Part shown: positions 22,889 through 52,430 of the stretch, piece by piece
How positions within the stretch are numbered: position 1 is the first letter of the stretch
Layout of the letters: each line of letters opens with the position of its first letter
Assembly (NCBI RefSeq): GCF_029227915.1
Contig: NC_079875.1
Span: 19,897,001-19,961,000 of the forward strand
Reading direction: 5' to 3'
Origin: Hydractinia symbiolongicarpus
Lineage: Eukaryota > Cnidaria > Hydrozoa > Anthoathecata > Hydractiniidae
Length of the DNA stretch: 64,000 nucleotides
Made by a program: the position numbers and the translations under genes
Notes under the pieces: model-generated
What the model saw: the letters and a program-made list of their open reading frames with translations, nothing else
What the model was told of the DNA's origin: nothing
Database searches by the model: none

Positions 22889-23340
22889 GGTGAGGTTGGT
22901 CAATACTAATATTTAAAAAGGCTTACCTGATATCGGCAATAATGCCGATCTTGTTCAACCGAAACCTAAAAAGTACATCAAAGATCTTACATAATATGTT
23001 TGGACCTGAGTATAAACAATCGTTAAGAGAAGGACCGTTTGCCTTACTGAATGCATCAAATGCAACCCTAATCTTAGTGCTTTGCTTATCTTCCCTCACA
23101 ACTGCCCTGTGTGAGAGATAATGGACATTACCACTTTCTCTGATTAATTCATCGCGACCTACTTTTTCTATTATACCTTCCTGGACGTATTGCTTAAAAA
23201 TGTTATCATCGTCTTTATAAATTCCTAGAACATGCAGTTTCTTGGCCGTGGATCTAAGTCTTCGTTCGCTTACAAAATAATTATCAGGTAATGAATCGTG
23301 ATCAGACTTGAAAGGTAACCTTGTCACATAGCGTGATCCA
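22889..23340 (-). pseudogene. Pao reverse transcriptase, N-terminal part
   Basis: The frame contains HYLSHRAVVRED, RVAFDAFSKANGPSLND and RLNKIGIIADI, the start of the Pao palm domain. A stop follows ADIR where the conserved SKAF would be, and the domain is then cut by the inserted element at 21168-22888. It continues at 20910-21167. Confidence 0.8.
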
Positions 23341-23367
23341 TCATGATAAATATGATTTTCAAAGTCA

Positions 23368-24640
23368 TTAATTACAGAAATTTCTTGACCCCCCTATAGA
23401 TTTAACCTGCCAAAATTTCTTTAACTCATTTCTTAGTAACTCATTTTTCTTCTCAACTTCCACTTTCATAACATGCTGTGTTTGCAAACAGTGCTGTTTT
23501 TGCTCCTCGAAGGACTCGTATTTTCCACTTAAGACCCAACACAACGTAGTTTCCAATGCTACAGGTCCCCCCGAACCCCTTTTCATTTTCCCAGTAAAAA
23601 AACTATAATGGAAATCTAGCTCAATCAATAAGTTTACATTCAAATCCCGACAATTCACGTTTCTATCACCCAACTCTAAACCTTCTACATGAGGGTAACT
23701 TGCTTTTACAAACTCAAGGTATTGGTGGGTTAACGGACTACAAACATTTGGAACACAGTATGCTTCAACAAAACAAAATCCATGACAGTTCTTATGTTTA
23801 ATCTTAACCTGGTAAACTTGGAGATTCTGAACCCTGGAATCGTCACTTCCGAAAGTCTAACATAAACTTTTCCTTTCTTAACGGTTTTAATTTTAAAGTC
23901 TTACATAAAGATAGATCTCTGACTGTCACTATCGAATAGAATCCGCGTGTGCTTTTTGGCATCCAAATATCGCTTCCAAATTTCCTAGCAATTATCATAT
24001 TTAGATCACCCGGTAACTTTTCTTTTCATAGAGAAATCAACAAACTTCCATATGCAGAAATGTCCAACTTTAATGCACTCAAATTCCTAGTACAGTTTTC
24101 GATTGCGTTATAAAGTTTCAGTAAAGACACAATGTCAGATTTATTAGTTATCTTGTTCGGTTAAAATTTCAATGGCCTCTTCATAGTTTGTGGAACTTAA
24201 ACTTAATCCAGATATTGTCTCAGAAGCTTGACCTTCGACATATCTCTTCAGATATAATTCTTATACACAAGGAGGGTAAATAGCAGTCTGTACCCAACAG
24301 GAGTAAACTTTTTCTTATGCACAAAACAGAAAAATGCATGTAAAGAAACACGCGTTTAGAAACTAAAATAAACCAACTTTCAAAATAATTAAGTCTAAAC
24401 AACAACTCCACGTATCAAAACAAACCAAGAAAAAACATGAATTCGTATTCTTCTATAGCCCCAAACCATAAGCTGTAAAACCAAAAACTATACTTAATGT
24501 CTAACCACGTGCTGGCACACAAGAAACAAAAAAAAGAAAAAGAAACTTCAGTCAAATCCGTAAATATCTTTGCAATCAAGCAAAAATATCGAGTTCGTGA
24601 CGTCAAAGATGGCTGTCTAAAACCGTTCTTAAATCTCAAT
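23368..24640 (-). pseudogene. Pao 5' region and A17-type protease, decayed
   Basis: On the minus strand a protease-like stretch shows LFDSDSQRSIF near 23900 (the usual family motif is DSGS, so the glycine is replaced) and, downstream, LLIELDFHYSFFTGK and GPVALETTLCWVLSG, typical of the region between Pao protease and reverse transcriptase. Frames are interrupted. Between about 24000 and 24800, where Gag should lie, I recognise no intact Gag motif; open frames at 24220-24640 have no clear domain. Confidence 0.65.
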
Positions 24641-24808
24641 TAAATTATTAAGCAGTTCAAAAAAAAGGTCAGTCAAGTCAAGTAGCGAATGAGCTTACTG
24701 AGCTATTTTCGCTTCATACGTGTCTATCGTCCAAATTTCGTTGACCAATCTTGATCAATGTCTTTGCTCACAACTCAATTTTCTTTAATTATATAAATAA
24801 ATCTTTGT

Positions 24809-24826
24809 GTCCCTCATCGGGCGCCA
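24809..24826 (-). other. Primer-binding site of the Pao element
   Basis: Directly inside the 5' LTR the minus strand reads TGGCGCCCGATGAGGGAC. This is close to the classic lysine-tRNA primer site TGGCGCCCGAACAGGGAC, with two differences. It fixes the element's direction and the inner LTR border. Confidence 0.75.
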
Positions 24827-25030
24827 TTTAAAAACCAGAAAAAAGAGAGAAATAACTCTGTCTGTTTTTATTAAGTTCTTCGCGGGTCTAGCCACGCTGT
24901 TTCAAAGTTTACAACGTTTTTACATTAACGCATGCGCCGTAAAATAAACCAATCAAAATACAACGTATTGTCTAACATAATAAAAGAAACTATACAGAAA
25001 AGCTATTATACAGAAAGGCTATTTTCTTCA
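24827..25030 (-). repeat. 5' LTR of the Pao element
   Basis: 204 bp, begins TGAAGAAAATAGC on the minus strand, next to the ATCAC target copy at 25031-25035. Its outer 109 bp (24922-25030) are also part of the 4160-bp tandem duplication and recur at 29082-29190. Confidence 0.9.
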
Positions 25031-26103
25031 ATCACATTACCATTTGAAAATTATGTACCCATTTTTGCACCTTTAAGAACCACAGGTGGGCACAGCATTT
25101 ACCAATTTCCAACAAGTTTCCCCTGGCTATAAATTTTGCAATCCCAAAGTCAAAAAACAAGATGCCCTGGGGACGAGGTTGGATTTACTAATAATGAATG
25201 CATTGTAATTTCACGTGCTTTCTTTTAAGACTTCAGACAATATACTTTTCTTGTAGCAATAACTAATAAATAAAAAGCTAGAAATATCATACAACAATAA
25301 ATAAAACCAATAATTTGGTAAGCCAAAGCATCCAACTTTCACCTCAGCATAAAAAAAGAAAACAAACAAAACAATGGCAATTAATAATCGCGATTAAATT
25401 GACTACTGCAACTCAGTAGAGACGGTTGCCATGCTGTGTTGCGCAATAATCTAAATGAAATAAGAATGAACATATAACGTAATGATGTACTAGCTACCTG
25501 GCAAAATTTACGTTAATACGGTTTTTAAAACAAATTCCTGTAAAACCACTAACAGGTTAATTTCGATTGTTCTTTAAACAATTATAAATAAAAAATCTAC
25601 GAAGGGTATAATTTTCGCCCTTGACTTTTTTTAATTTGCAAAATTAATGCACGCGAAAAATGCAGACATTTTTACTAATTAATGACATATGATTAACTAA
25701 AATTGGTCTTATTTATTATTATTGGCTGTCGCTTCTTAATGACGTTCAATTTCGTGTTAATCTTCGGATAAAAGTACTGCGTGCAAAAACTTTAATTTGC
25801 AAAAATTGTTACACGCAAAAAGAATGTACACCTTCTTTTGGAATGGGCACTTATTGGATAAAAATACAGGAATGGATCTTACTATACTGTATACCATACT
25901 GTACTACTTAAAAGACTATCACGTGACGTCATAAATGTTTCCTCTACAGTATAAAAACGCTGGCAAATACGTTATACTCTCTTTCCCAAAATCGCAGAGA
26001 AAAAATTGATCAGAATAACTTTCATATTTTTCATGGTGTAGGTAAATTTTTTTTGAATTTGAAAGAAATCAACTTTTCAATTAATCTTTAGACCAAGTTC
26101 TAG

Positions 26104-27204
26104 TCATCTCAATATTTCATCACATTGGATGAACAGAGTGTTTCGCTAAAAAAATAAAAAATAAGAAAATAATACATTTTTATCGCAGCTATATAGGGTT
26201 GTGATACAGTTCTTTCCATTGGGCCAGTCACAATGTTTCAATACAAGATGGTCAGGCAGGTATTTCTTTTGATTCGATCCCCAAACCTGCAAAAAAGTTC
26301 ATAAGTGCAAATATGTCAATTTTAATGTCAATTTAATGCTGACTAGAGAAAATACATACAGTCGACGCTCGTTATCTCGAACTCCCAAGGGACCGAAAGA
26401 AAAGTTCGAGATAGCGAGCGTTCGAGATAGCGGAGGTTCGACATAACGAGCGTATTTCATGAAAAGTTCGAGATAACGAGTTTTTCGAAATTTTTTGAAA
26501 TTTTCAGAAAAGGGCAAGGGTCAGGAGTTCGGTCATAAGTATCTGTGGGCAAGCTTTTAAAATTAAAATTCACCTGAATTAAGGGTACTTGAAGGAACTG
26601 TTTGGTCAAGAAAGGGAAATGGATAATAAAGAAAACAGCATTTTGCGTACATGTATACTTATTGTTGATTACAATTACATACATTATTTTTGATCGAAAA
26701 AGCTCAAAATACTAGTTTGCTTCTTGTTTTTCATTTCACTTTTAAGAAACAAATCTTCAAAGCGAAGCAGGAGGCGTTGCATGTCATCAGTGAATAGACG
26801 AACGTTTTTTTGCCTACTATTGCTTACAGAACTCAAGGGACCGAAGAAAAAGTTCGAGATAGAGAAAGTTCGAGATAACGGAGGTTCGAGATAATGAGCG
26901 TCGACTGTATATCGGTATTTAATTTAATACGATGAAGGTTTCCACAGACAGCTATATAAATAAAATTAAACACTCTGCCCCGCCCTTATCCCACTTTCAG
27001 TTTCAGGGTTAAGAAAAACATTATATTAAATATTATTATCTCTCTCTGTGCAGGGTCTGAGTAAAAGCTTTGTAGCATTATGAATCTTACCTTAACACTT
27101 TTTCCGGCCTTGAGAACATATCCACGAGCAAACGTGTACTTCACAGCTTCTTCTGCATTTCTTTCTACAACTCGTGTTATATAACAACCTTCGAGCTCTT
27201 CGTC
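26104..27204 (-). pseudogene. Duplicated last three exons of the intermediate-filament gene
   Basis: Exons 27091-27204, 26176-26286 and 26104-26145 repeat the last three exons of the filament gene (31251-31364, 30336-30446, 30264-30305) with unchanged splice sites and frame. They lie downstream of the first set, so normal transcripts would already have met a stop and possibly a polyA site. They could serve as an alternative 3' end or be an unused by-product of the tandem duplication. Alone they encode only the last two thirds of a lamin-tail domain, with no start. Confidence 0.75.
26359..26907. mobile_element. Tigger/pogo-like MITE, unit 1 copy
   Basis: 549 bp flanked by TA. The ends are inverted repeats CAGTCGACGCTCGTTATC and, reversed, CAGTCGACGCTCATTATC. 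Internal repeats of GTTCGAGATAACG sit next to both ends. No coding capacity. It lies in the intron between two lamin-tail exons. The TA target and CAGTCGAC ends fit pogo/Tigger-type elements. Confidence 0.75.
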
Positions 27205-30200
27205 CTGTGAAGAAAAATAATAGTTTAAGGGTACAAACTTTCGCGGGCAGAAAGTTTCGCGAGGAAAAAAAATGTCAAAATTTTGGGCTTTTACTTTTTT
27301 GAAGTAAGTTCGTGACAAAAACGATTTCGTATATATATAAAAATTTTAATGCAAAAACTTTCGCCAGTGGGAATAATCTATATATTAAATACGCCTTGTG
27401 TGTGTGTGCGCACGGTGAGGCCATGGCACACAAATCACGGGTCACTTTCTTACGACGTGGCGTTACGCTAAAATTTACCAAGTTAAAAAAAACGGAAATC
27501 AGGGGGTTACTATTTAAATATTTAATTCTCTTTTCTTATTAATTTAAAAAATAAAACTCTTTTTCTTTATTTTATTAAAGCTAATTTTTATTTTATTTTT
27601 AAATGTCTTTATTTGTTTTTTTGTTTTTAAAGCCCCGGTGGTCTTTATAGATAGAATAATTTAATTTTACCCCCAATTTACTATGTGCGCGCCGTATCAC
27701 ACGGAAACAAAGTTTATCAACTGAAAAATGAAAACTGAAGCGAAGAAAGTTGTCTCTTTTTCAAAATAATCCAGAAAAAAGTTATTTCAAACAATGTTTA
27801 CTCATCATGAGGTTAGATTAAAGCTTATTATTTGTTTCTTCTATCATTTTTGTGTTCTGGGACCGAGGTTGCTTTCTTTTTAAAAAAAACTATCGAATTC
27901 GATTGATAATTCGAATCTAAAATGTAAAAAACAAAACTGTTGTTGTAGAGCTACCGTTGTTGTCGAGCGAGAATAAATCAATATAGAAAGTGTTGCGGAG
28001 GGTGGAACTGAGTTCCCTAGGTTCGCAAGCGAAAAAGTTCCCACGTGCCTTATGGTAATCGATCAAACGGTTTCATCTTCGATTTGATGAACATTTCCTG
28101 GCCATGCGTACAATATATATAGCTACAATCGTCCACAAAAATATGGCTCTCCATTCCCCCTCATGTTAAACACTGACCTTTGTGGCTCAGCAAGGTAAAC
28201 GATTACACGTGACATACCTTCATGAACATACAATCTGCACAATATCTAGCTAGCTATATTCTTCTTTGCTGACTTTCTAAACTTTTTAGTTCTTGGCTTT
28301 TGGAATAAAATTGCCAGCAGAGACGAGAAATTTTGTGGATGATTGTAGCTAGAACAAGCTATGTGATGGATTTCTAAAGAGTAGAATTATCTTACTCACT
28401 GTGTAGTGTGTAGTATATATATAGCTAGCTAGCTAGCTAGCTAGTTAGAAAATATGTTTAAAACAACTTTTCTATGCTGATATGTAGCTGATTTTATGCT
28501 AGCAAAAATAGCTAATTTGAAGAAATGACCATTAAAAACAGTTGGGCAAGTGGGTCAAAAAAATCGGACGTTCTAAATTTTTAATGTAATGGGAGAAAAT
28601 CAAGGAAATACGTCACGCTCTAATATATTTATGGGAACGAGGAAAATCGCTCCGCTACGATCCGTTCACTGGCGCTCACTACGCTTTGCTCCGTAATCAA
28701 TATAAAAAGTGTTGCGGAGCGTGGGACTGAGTCCCCTAGGTTCGCAAGCGAAAAATTTTAGATGCCCCTTTCGGTTGAATCGCATAATGAATTGTATAAA
28801 AAACAAAAGTTCCCACGTGCTTCATGGTAATCGATCAAACGGTTTCATTTTCGATTTGATGAAACATTTCCTGGGGTTTCTGCATTGGCAGTACCGCAGT
28901 GTATTCCAGATGCAATATTGCATGGGCTAGTGACATATTTTATTTAAAACAGAACAAGAACGGTGTCCAACGAAAATAATTCTTTATCGGGAAATTATTT
29001 CCAGGTTTTTAGAAATTAAACGATCACCTTCATTTTTTGGAAACGATTATATACATGTTTGTTTTTACCTTAGGTTCAGAAACATTAACGCATGCGCCGT
29101 AAAATAAACCAATCAAAATACAACGTATTGTCTAACATAATAAAAGAAACTATACAGAAAAGCTATTATACAGAAAGGCTATTTTCTTCAATCACATTAC
29201 CATTTGAAAATTATGTACCCATTTTTGCACCTTTAAGAACCACAGGTGGGCACAGCATTTACCAATTTCCAACAAGTTTCCCCTGGCTATAAATTTTGCA
29301 ATCCCAAAGTCAAAAAACAAGATGCCCTGGGGACGAGGTTGGATTTACTAATAATGAATGCATTGTAATTTCACGTGCTTTCTTTTAAGACTTCAGACAA
29401 TATACTTTTCTTGTAGCAATAACTAATAAATAAAAAGCTAGAAATATCATACAACAATAAATAAAACCAATAATTTGGTAAGCCAAAGCATCCAACTTTC
29501 ACCTCAGCATAAAAAAAGAAAACAAACAAAACAATGGCAATTAATAATCGCGATTAAATTGACTACTGCAACTCAGTAGAGACGGTTGCCATGCTGTGTT
29601 GCGCAATAATCTAAATGAAATAAGAATGAACATATAACGTAATGATGTACTAGCTACCTGGCAAAATTTACGTTAATACGGTTTTTAAAACAAATTCCTG
29701 TAAAACCACTAACAGGTTAATTTCGATTGTTCTTTAAACAATTATAAATAAAAAATCTACGAAGGGTATAATTTTCGCCCTTGACTTTTTTTAATTTGCA
29801 AAATTAATGCACGCGAAAAATGCAGACATTTTTACTAATTAATGACATATGATTAACTAAAATTGGTCTTATTTATTATTATTGGCTGTCGCTTCTTAAT
29901 GACGTTCAATTTCGTGTTAATCTTCGGATAAAAGTACTGCGTGCAAAAACTTTAATTTGCAAAAATTGTTACACGCAAAAAGAATGTACACCTTCTTTTG
30001 GAATGGGCACTTATTGGATAAAAATACAGGAATGGATCTTACTATACTGTATACCATACTGTACTACTTAAAAGACTATCACGTGACGTCATAAATGTTT
30101 CCTCTACAGTATAAAAACGCTGGCAAATACGTTATACTCTCTTTCCCAAAATCGCAGAGAAAAAATTGATCAGAATAACTTTCATATTTTTCATGGTGTA

Positions 30201-30263
30201 GGTAAAATTTTTTTGAATTTGAAAGAAATCAACTTTTCAATTAATCTTTAGACCAAGTTCTAG

Positions 30264-47850
<17,587 letters not shown>

Positions 47851-48904
47851 TTAAAAAACAATGGAAGAAACTCAAGGAAACTGTTCAAATTGCATCTCAC
47901 AATATCCAGCAACATTTATTCATCGAAAATGTTGCTGTTTGAAAATTAAATATGAAAGTTGAACAAATATCGCAGTTACTCCCAATAGAAAACATAAAGG
48001 GCGTTGGTACTGGATGAATGAACGGTATGATTGCTACTTTCTCGAAACAATGTCGATGAAACATTTTTTGTCAAAAACCATTTGCAACATATATTATTGA
48101 AAAAACAGAAATAGGGATAACATCTTAAAATTATCATGATTATTAAATATTTAATAAAAATACTCATCACTCCGCATAGGTGGGGCATTATAAATACGCT
48201 TTTTATAAAAGAACATTTAAATTCTGCTTGAAAATACTCTTCTTGAAATCTGTATCGTGTTTCATACCTTCAGAAATGTCTTTTAAGCCAAATACTGTCA
48301 ATTTCTTTATTGACATACCTACGTATTTGTTACATTTTGAGAAATAACAATTATAATACCAGTAACCTCGTTTTACTAACAACGATGTTGCTAGTGGAAC
48401 TGTCTCAAAAATCTCTTTACTTGTTTTTTTTGGTAGCAGAATTATCTTGTGGAAAAGAATTCTGCGCAAATTTTTTTGGTCTAAGACCTACAAATTTCAC
48501 AGTATAAACTTTAGCAATTTCGCCATATATGCTTAATTTTTGCAATTTTTAATGCGCCCTTGCACCCTTAAGCGCGATTTCCATCAGAGAAACCTTTCCG
48601 CGAGTTCTCCGCATAGCGACGTTTCCCGCTCGGACGGTGGCCGTGCAACAAATCTGATGAGTCAAAAATGGCGGCTGTAAACAGGCTTCTGCTTTTGAGA
48701 AAAACAATTGTTTTGTTAATGATTTTCAGAAAAAACGTGCACAGAAAAGAAACGGTGCTGGGTTCGCAGAATTTTTAATGACCGACAAGAAAAAGGGGAG
48801 TTTTTTATTGCTGTTTAAAGATATGTATTTATTCGACAGTGAATATTTTTTTAAAAAACTTTCGCATGTCGTGACAAAAATTTGAGCTGTTGACTCTCTT
48901 GGGT
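47851..48904. other. Intergenic stretch upstream of the filament gene
   Basis: It should contain the filament gene's promoter or the 5' end of an upstream exon; no clear promoter motif was recognised. A 3' splice-site-like sequence (TTTTTTAAATGCAG on the minus strand) ends at 47845, just inside the annotated start. The right part (48560-48680) is GC-richer, and may belong to the Harbinger element that follows. Confidence 0.4.
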
Positions 48905-49880
48905 TGGTCCGTTTACTTCAAAGTCATCAAAATTTCGCCGAACCACAACTCCTGCAGAGCGCCTGTGCATTATTCTACGTTATCTTGCTACTGGGGATTC
49001 TCAATTCACTATAGCATCAAGTTATCATGTTAGTCCAACAACAGTGTGAAGGATAATTCGAGAAACAACGTTATCTGGAATGTTCTGCGTGATAAAGGCT
49101 ACATGAGTTCACCTAATGAATGGTTGCAAATTTCAAATAATGGAACTATGGAACTTTTCTCACTGCCTTGGAGCCATAAATGGCAAGCATGTGGTCATCC
49201 AAGTGCCAAGTGCAAGAGGATCCTTGTTTTTTAACTATAAAAAGTCGTTTAGTATTGTTTTACTTGCTGTGTGTAATGCCAAATATGAATTTATTCTTGT
49301 GGATATGGGAGAAGCTGGGCGCAAAAGTGACAGTGGCATATATAACAACAGTCCACTTGGGCAAGCAATAGATGAAAATCTTTTGGGATTTCCAGAGGAG
49401 GGTCTTATTCTTGGCTACAATAGTGACATCAAGTTTTCCTATATTTTTTTGCGGACGAAGAATTTGCAATTAAGGAAAACATGATGACACCTTATGCGAG
49501 GGGAAATATCTTCGATAAAAGTGAATTTGATTCAATTATCGACTGTCATGTGCAAGACGTGTCATTAAAAACAGTTTTGGCATTCTAGCAACAAGGTTTC
49601 GGATTTTTCGAAGAACCAATAATCACCCATGTGGAGACTGTTAAAAGTGTTACCAGAGCCTGTGTCGCATTACACAATTTTTTGATGAGAGAGGAGTTCA
49701 CACAATACTTTCCATGTACCAGAGCTGAAATTTAAGAGAACACAAGTGGCATGGTGCCACTTTGCAAACAAGGATCAAATAACGGAACTAAAAATGCAAT
49801 AAAAATTCGAAACAATTTTAAGGACTATGTCAACTCACAGGAAGGTGCTGTACCATGGCAAGATGAAATATTGAAGCCAT
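48905..49880 (+). pseudogene. HARBI1-like PIF/Harbinger nuclease, decayed
   Basis: A frame at 49116-49484 contains NFSHCLGAINGKHVVIQ, SLFFNYKKSFSIVLLAV, ILVDMGEAGRKSDSGIYNNS and LGQAI, a clear Harbinger DDE core. The usual catalytic Asp of GAIDGKH is Asn here, and further stops and frame changes follow (VKSVTRACVALHNF-like text near 49640-49690, VAWCHFANKD near 49750). It is therefore inactive. The Harbinger partner gene lies tail-to-tail at 49985-50740. Confidence 0.8.
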
Positions 49881-49984
49881 AATGCAAAAAATTAAACTGT
49901 TTTGTATATATCTATATATGTTACCTAATTTACACTAAAAACAACAAAACTTAACTAATAAAAACACTATGATTATAAACAGTC

Positions 49985-50740
49985 CTACTAATAGTTTCCA
50001 TGCTTGAAATTGTACAAGACCTTTTGAATTTCCATCGTTGCGCGCAAGTTCTCCTCAGCAGTTAACGAGTTCATGATAGGGATCAAACTACGCAAAAACA
50101 ATTCGATTTGTCCTTCCTCCTTTGGTTTTGAGTTTGAAACTTCGTTAATCTTTTCATCACAAGCTCTTAGTGAGGCAAGCAACTCTCTATCAACCTCATC
50201 CATTTCTCGATTTTTTCGTTTGCGACTGCTAAAGGACTCCTACGTATGTCGGTGTAACTTGAGTAATGTATGTCGGTGTAACTTGAGTAAACTCATTTGA
50301 GCTAGTTTCACCATTTTGCTTATATGACGGGGTTTGAAACACAATGTTTGATATTGAGGTTGAACTGGAATCGGAATCATCAGATAGAAATTCCAGCTGG
50401 TTATAAAAATTACAGTAAGGTAGCCGAGTTGCTTTCGAGCCTAATTTTATCACTTTTTCTCGTTTAGCCTTGCAACGCATATAACCATCTCTAATATTCT
50501 TCCAAGTATTCCTTATCTCTTCAACTATAAAAAATAAAATTGTTCTAACAAAAAGCAAGGTTGCGACTTTTAGGGCTAATAAAAATATCAACTTAACATC
50601 TACTTAGACTTACCGGTAAAGATTTCTCCATAGCTCATGTATATATTTTGCCACGCCAATTTCTTCGCATTATTGTCTTTATACTTTTTATCTTTCATAC
50701 ACCAAATCATTGGATACTTTCTAACTTCATTTATCAACAT
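49985..50740 (-). pseudogene. MADF/BESS DNA-binding protein of a Harbinger element
   Basis: Exon 1 (50614-50740) starts MLINEVRKYPMIW and ends YGEIFT; exon 2 (to 50524) continues EEIRNTWKNIRDGYMRCKAKR and LPYCNFYNQLEFL, together a MADF (Myb/SANT-like) domain. An in-frame 24-bp tandem duplication (about 50244-50291) repeats TQVTPTY. Directly after it the frame breaks; the other frame carries RKRKNREMDEVDRELL and a BESS-like tail (ELFLRSLIPIMNSLTAEEN). In Harbinger elements such proteins bring the nuclease to the ends. With the decayed HARBI1 partner next to it, this is most likely a dead pair, though one small indel alone separates it from an open frame. Confidence 0.7.
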
Positions 50741-52430
50741 TTTTTATCCAAACTGATGTTTGCATTTTGTTTTTGCGACAGTTGTTCTTGTTGTGACGAC
50801 AATTGGTTATCAACATAGTTCTCCACATGTTCTTTAGAGCTCTCAACTGCATTGAAAACGATTTCTCTCCTCCATTTGTTTTTTAAATCTCTCAACTACA
50901 ACCAAGCTTGCCATGTTGTTTTGAGAAATGTGTCTTCATAATAATTCTTCCTTTTAATCGTAAATTAAAGATTGTTCACGCAAAAATTAAAGAAAGGCAC
51001 TCTCGTGAAGATTTCCACCTCTAAGTAGAATAACTAAACTGAAGAACGGTCGCCATAAGACACTCTATGAGCGATTATTTTAGTTTTAAAAGCGTTGTAG
51101 TTTTTGTGGACATTTATTTACCAAAATAATATTATCCGACACCAGGTTTAATTTCTAACTACAATGCTTACTTAAAGGGAACAGAATTTTTGCAGGAGGT
51201 AATTTTTGCGGGAAATTATTGCGCCAACTATTTCAGCCCCTACGCGCAAAATTAAATTGCACAACTTCACCTACAGTAGCAAAAAAAAAACTCCCGCAAA
51301 ATTATTTCCTCTTGGTAGTACTATCTGTTTTCTTGCAAAACATCAAGGTACTCTTCTCTCATAAGGCGTTTCAATCGCAAAAATAAATTTTGCATGTTGC
51401 AAAAAAATTTTTTTGAATGTTTTATTTTAGGCCTCTCAATCGTAAAAATAAGTCCTGTTAAAATTTCTTTCCTTAAGTGGGTTAAGCAATTTTCGCGTAA
51501 TTTTAAGCAGGGTGAAATATTTACGCTAGAACTTTTGATCTGATTACAAAAACATTACATAACCAAACTGACTTATAACAAACGCTTGGCAGTAAAATTA
51601 GAAAGTTCCTTAACTTAATTCTTCATTTGCGCGGGTATTTGAACTGGGAAAAAAAATTGTAAATCAGCCTGAATTGCGACATTATATCTTTGAATCTTTA
51701 GTCGTAGTTGAAAGGATTCAAGACAAATTTATTGAATCTTTAGTCGTAGTTGAAAGGATTCAAGACAAATTTATTTAATCTTTTTAGAATACATTTTTAA
51801 AGATGTGAACAAGTCACATTTATTCATGATGTAAACTTTTATTTGTTGTCATAGTCTAAATAAAGGCTTTTATAACCAAACCAAAACCAACCAACCAACC
51901 AAAAGTACTTTCTTTTCAGTAAAATGAATTTGTTAATCCACGCCATGTTGTTTTGCCTTAGATTTAAATTTCCCGCGCTATTTTATAAAAATCAACAACC
52001 GGAATTATTCTGTGCCATTTTTAAGCGTAAATATTCAGCACGCTTTAAAGTTACGCCGTCTGAAATAATTTACACCAGAAAACATTGCAACATGTTTTAT
52101 TCTACCAACTAAAAAAATATTTCACTGTCTCAAAAACCACTTTATAAAAATTTAATTAAATATTTCTTCAAGCTAAATATATCAATACTTTAATGTCAGA
52201 AATTTTTACGGAGAAAAAAATGGTGTGATTAGGAATTTGCCGTAAAATAGGCGAAATAAAATTTATTAAAAATTTAAATTCTTGAATTTCATTTGCTAAA
52301 ATAAAGTTATACTTTATTTAATATAGTTATATTATATTCCTGGCTAACTATTGACGCAATCAATTGTAGTATCAATATTTCTTTATGTTTATTTGTTGCC
52401 ACCACAACTGTCAATACTCCCGTACTCCTG
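50741..52430. other. Gene-free stretch with a 45-bp tandem duplication
   Basis: At about 51690-51780 a 45-bp unit (TTGAATCTTTAGTCGTAGTTG then AAAGGATTCAAGAC) is duplicated head to tail. (AACC)n-like sequence lies at 51875-51902. No supported gene; the 3' flank of GPHR is at the right edge. Confidence 0.5.

Larger units (their letters stand above)
15046..25035 (-). mobile_element. BEL/Pao LTR retrotransposon, broken by three nested insertions
   Basis: Two 204-bp LTRs (15051-15254 and 24827-25030) are bounded by a 5-bp target duplication, ATCAC, at 15046-15050 and 25031-25035. Read on the minus strand the order is 5' LTR, primer-binding site, A17-type protease, reverse transcriptase, RNase H region, integrase, polypurine tract, 3' LTR. 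The LTRs start with TG on the element strand and differ at about five of 204 positions, so the insertion is moderately old. Stops and frame changes interrupt pol throughout. Three later insertions (16061-17604, 18983-20394, 21168-22888) account for about 4.7 kb. The remaining ~5.3 kb is short for the family, and little gag is recognisable. Confidence 0.9.
24922..29081. repeat. 4160-bp tandem duplication, unit 1
   Basis: This unit and 29082-33241 are aligned at a constant offset of 4160 with no indel. I noticed only one difference (T at 26047 versus A at 30207). The left border lies inside the Pao 5' LTR, so the duplication postdates that insertion. The junction at 29080-29082 has at most two bases of homology. 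The unit contains three exons of the intermediate-filament gene and one Tigger-like MITE. Confidence 0.95.

Noticed and set aside
24932-25132. 66-codon frame starting MRRKINQSK, repeated at 29092-29292
   Set aside because: It lies across the Pao LTR border and its flank; both copies exist only because of the 4160-bp duplication.
26986-27318. 110-codon frame as a stand-alone small gene
   Set aside because: Only its central part (27091-27204) is coding, as a duplicated lamin-tail exon bounded by splice sites.
48651-48690. Possible hammerhead ribozyme (CTGATGAG)
   Set aside because: No GAAAC strand or matching stems nearby; the string is chance.
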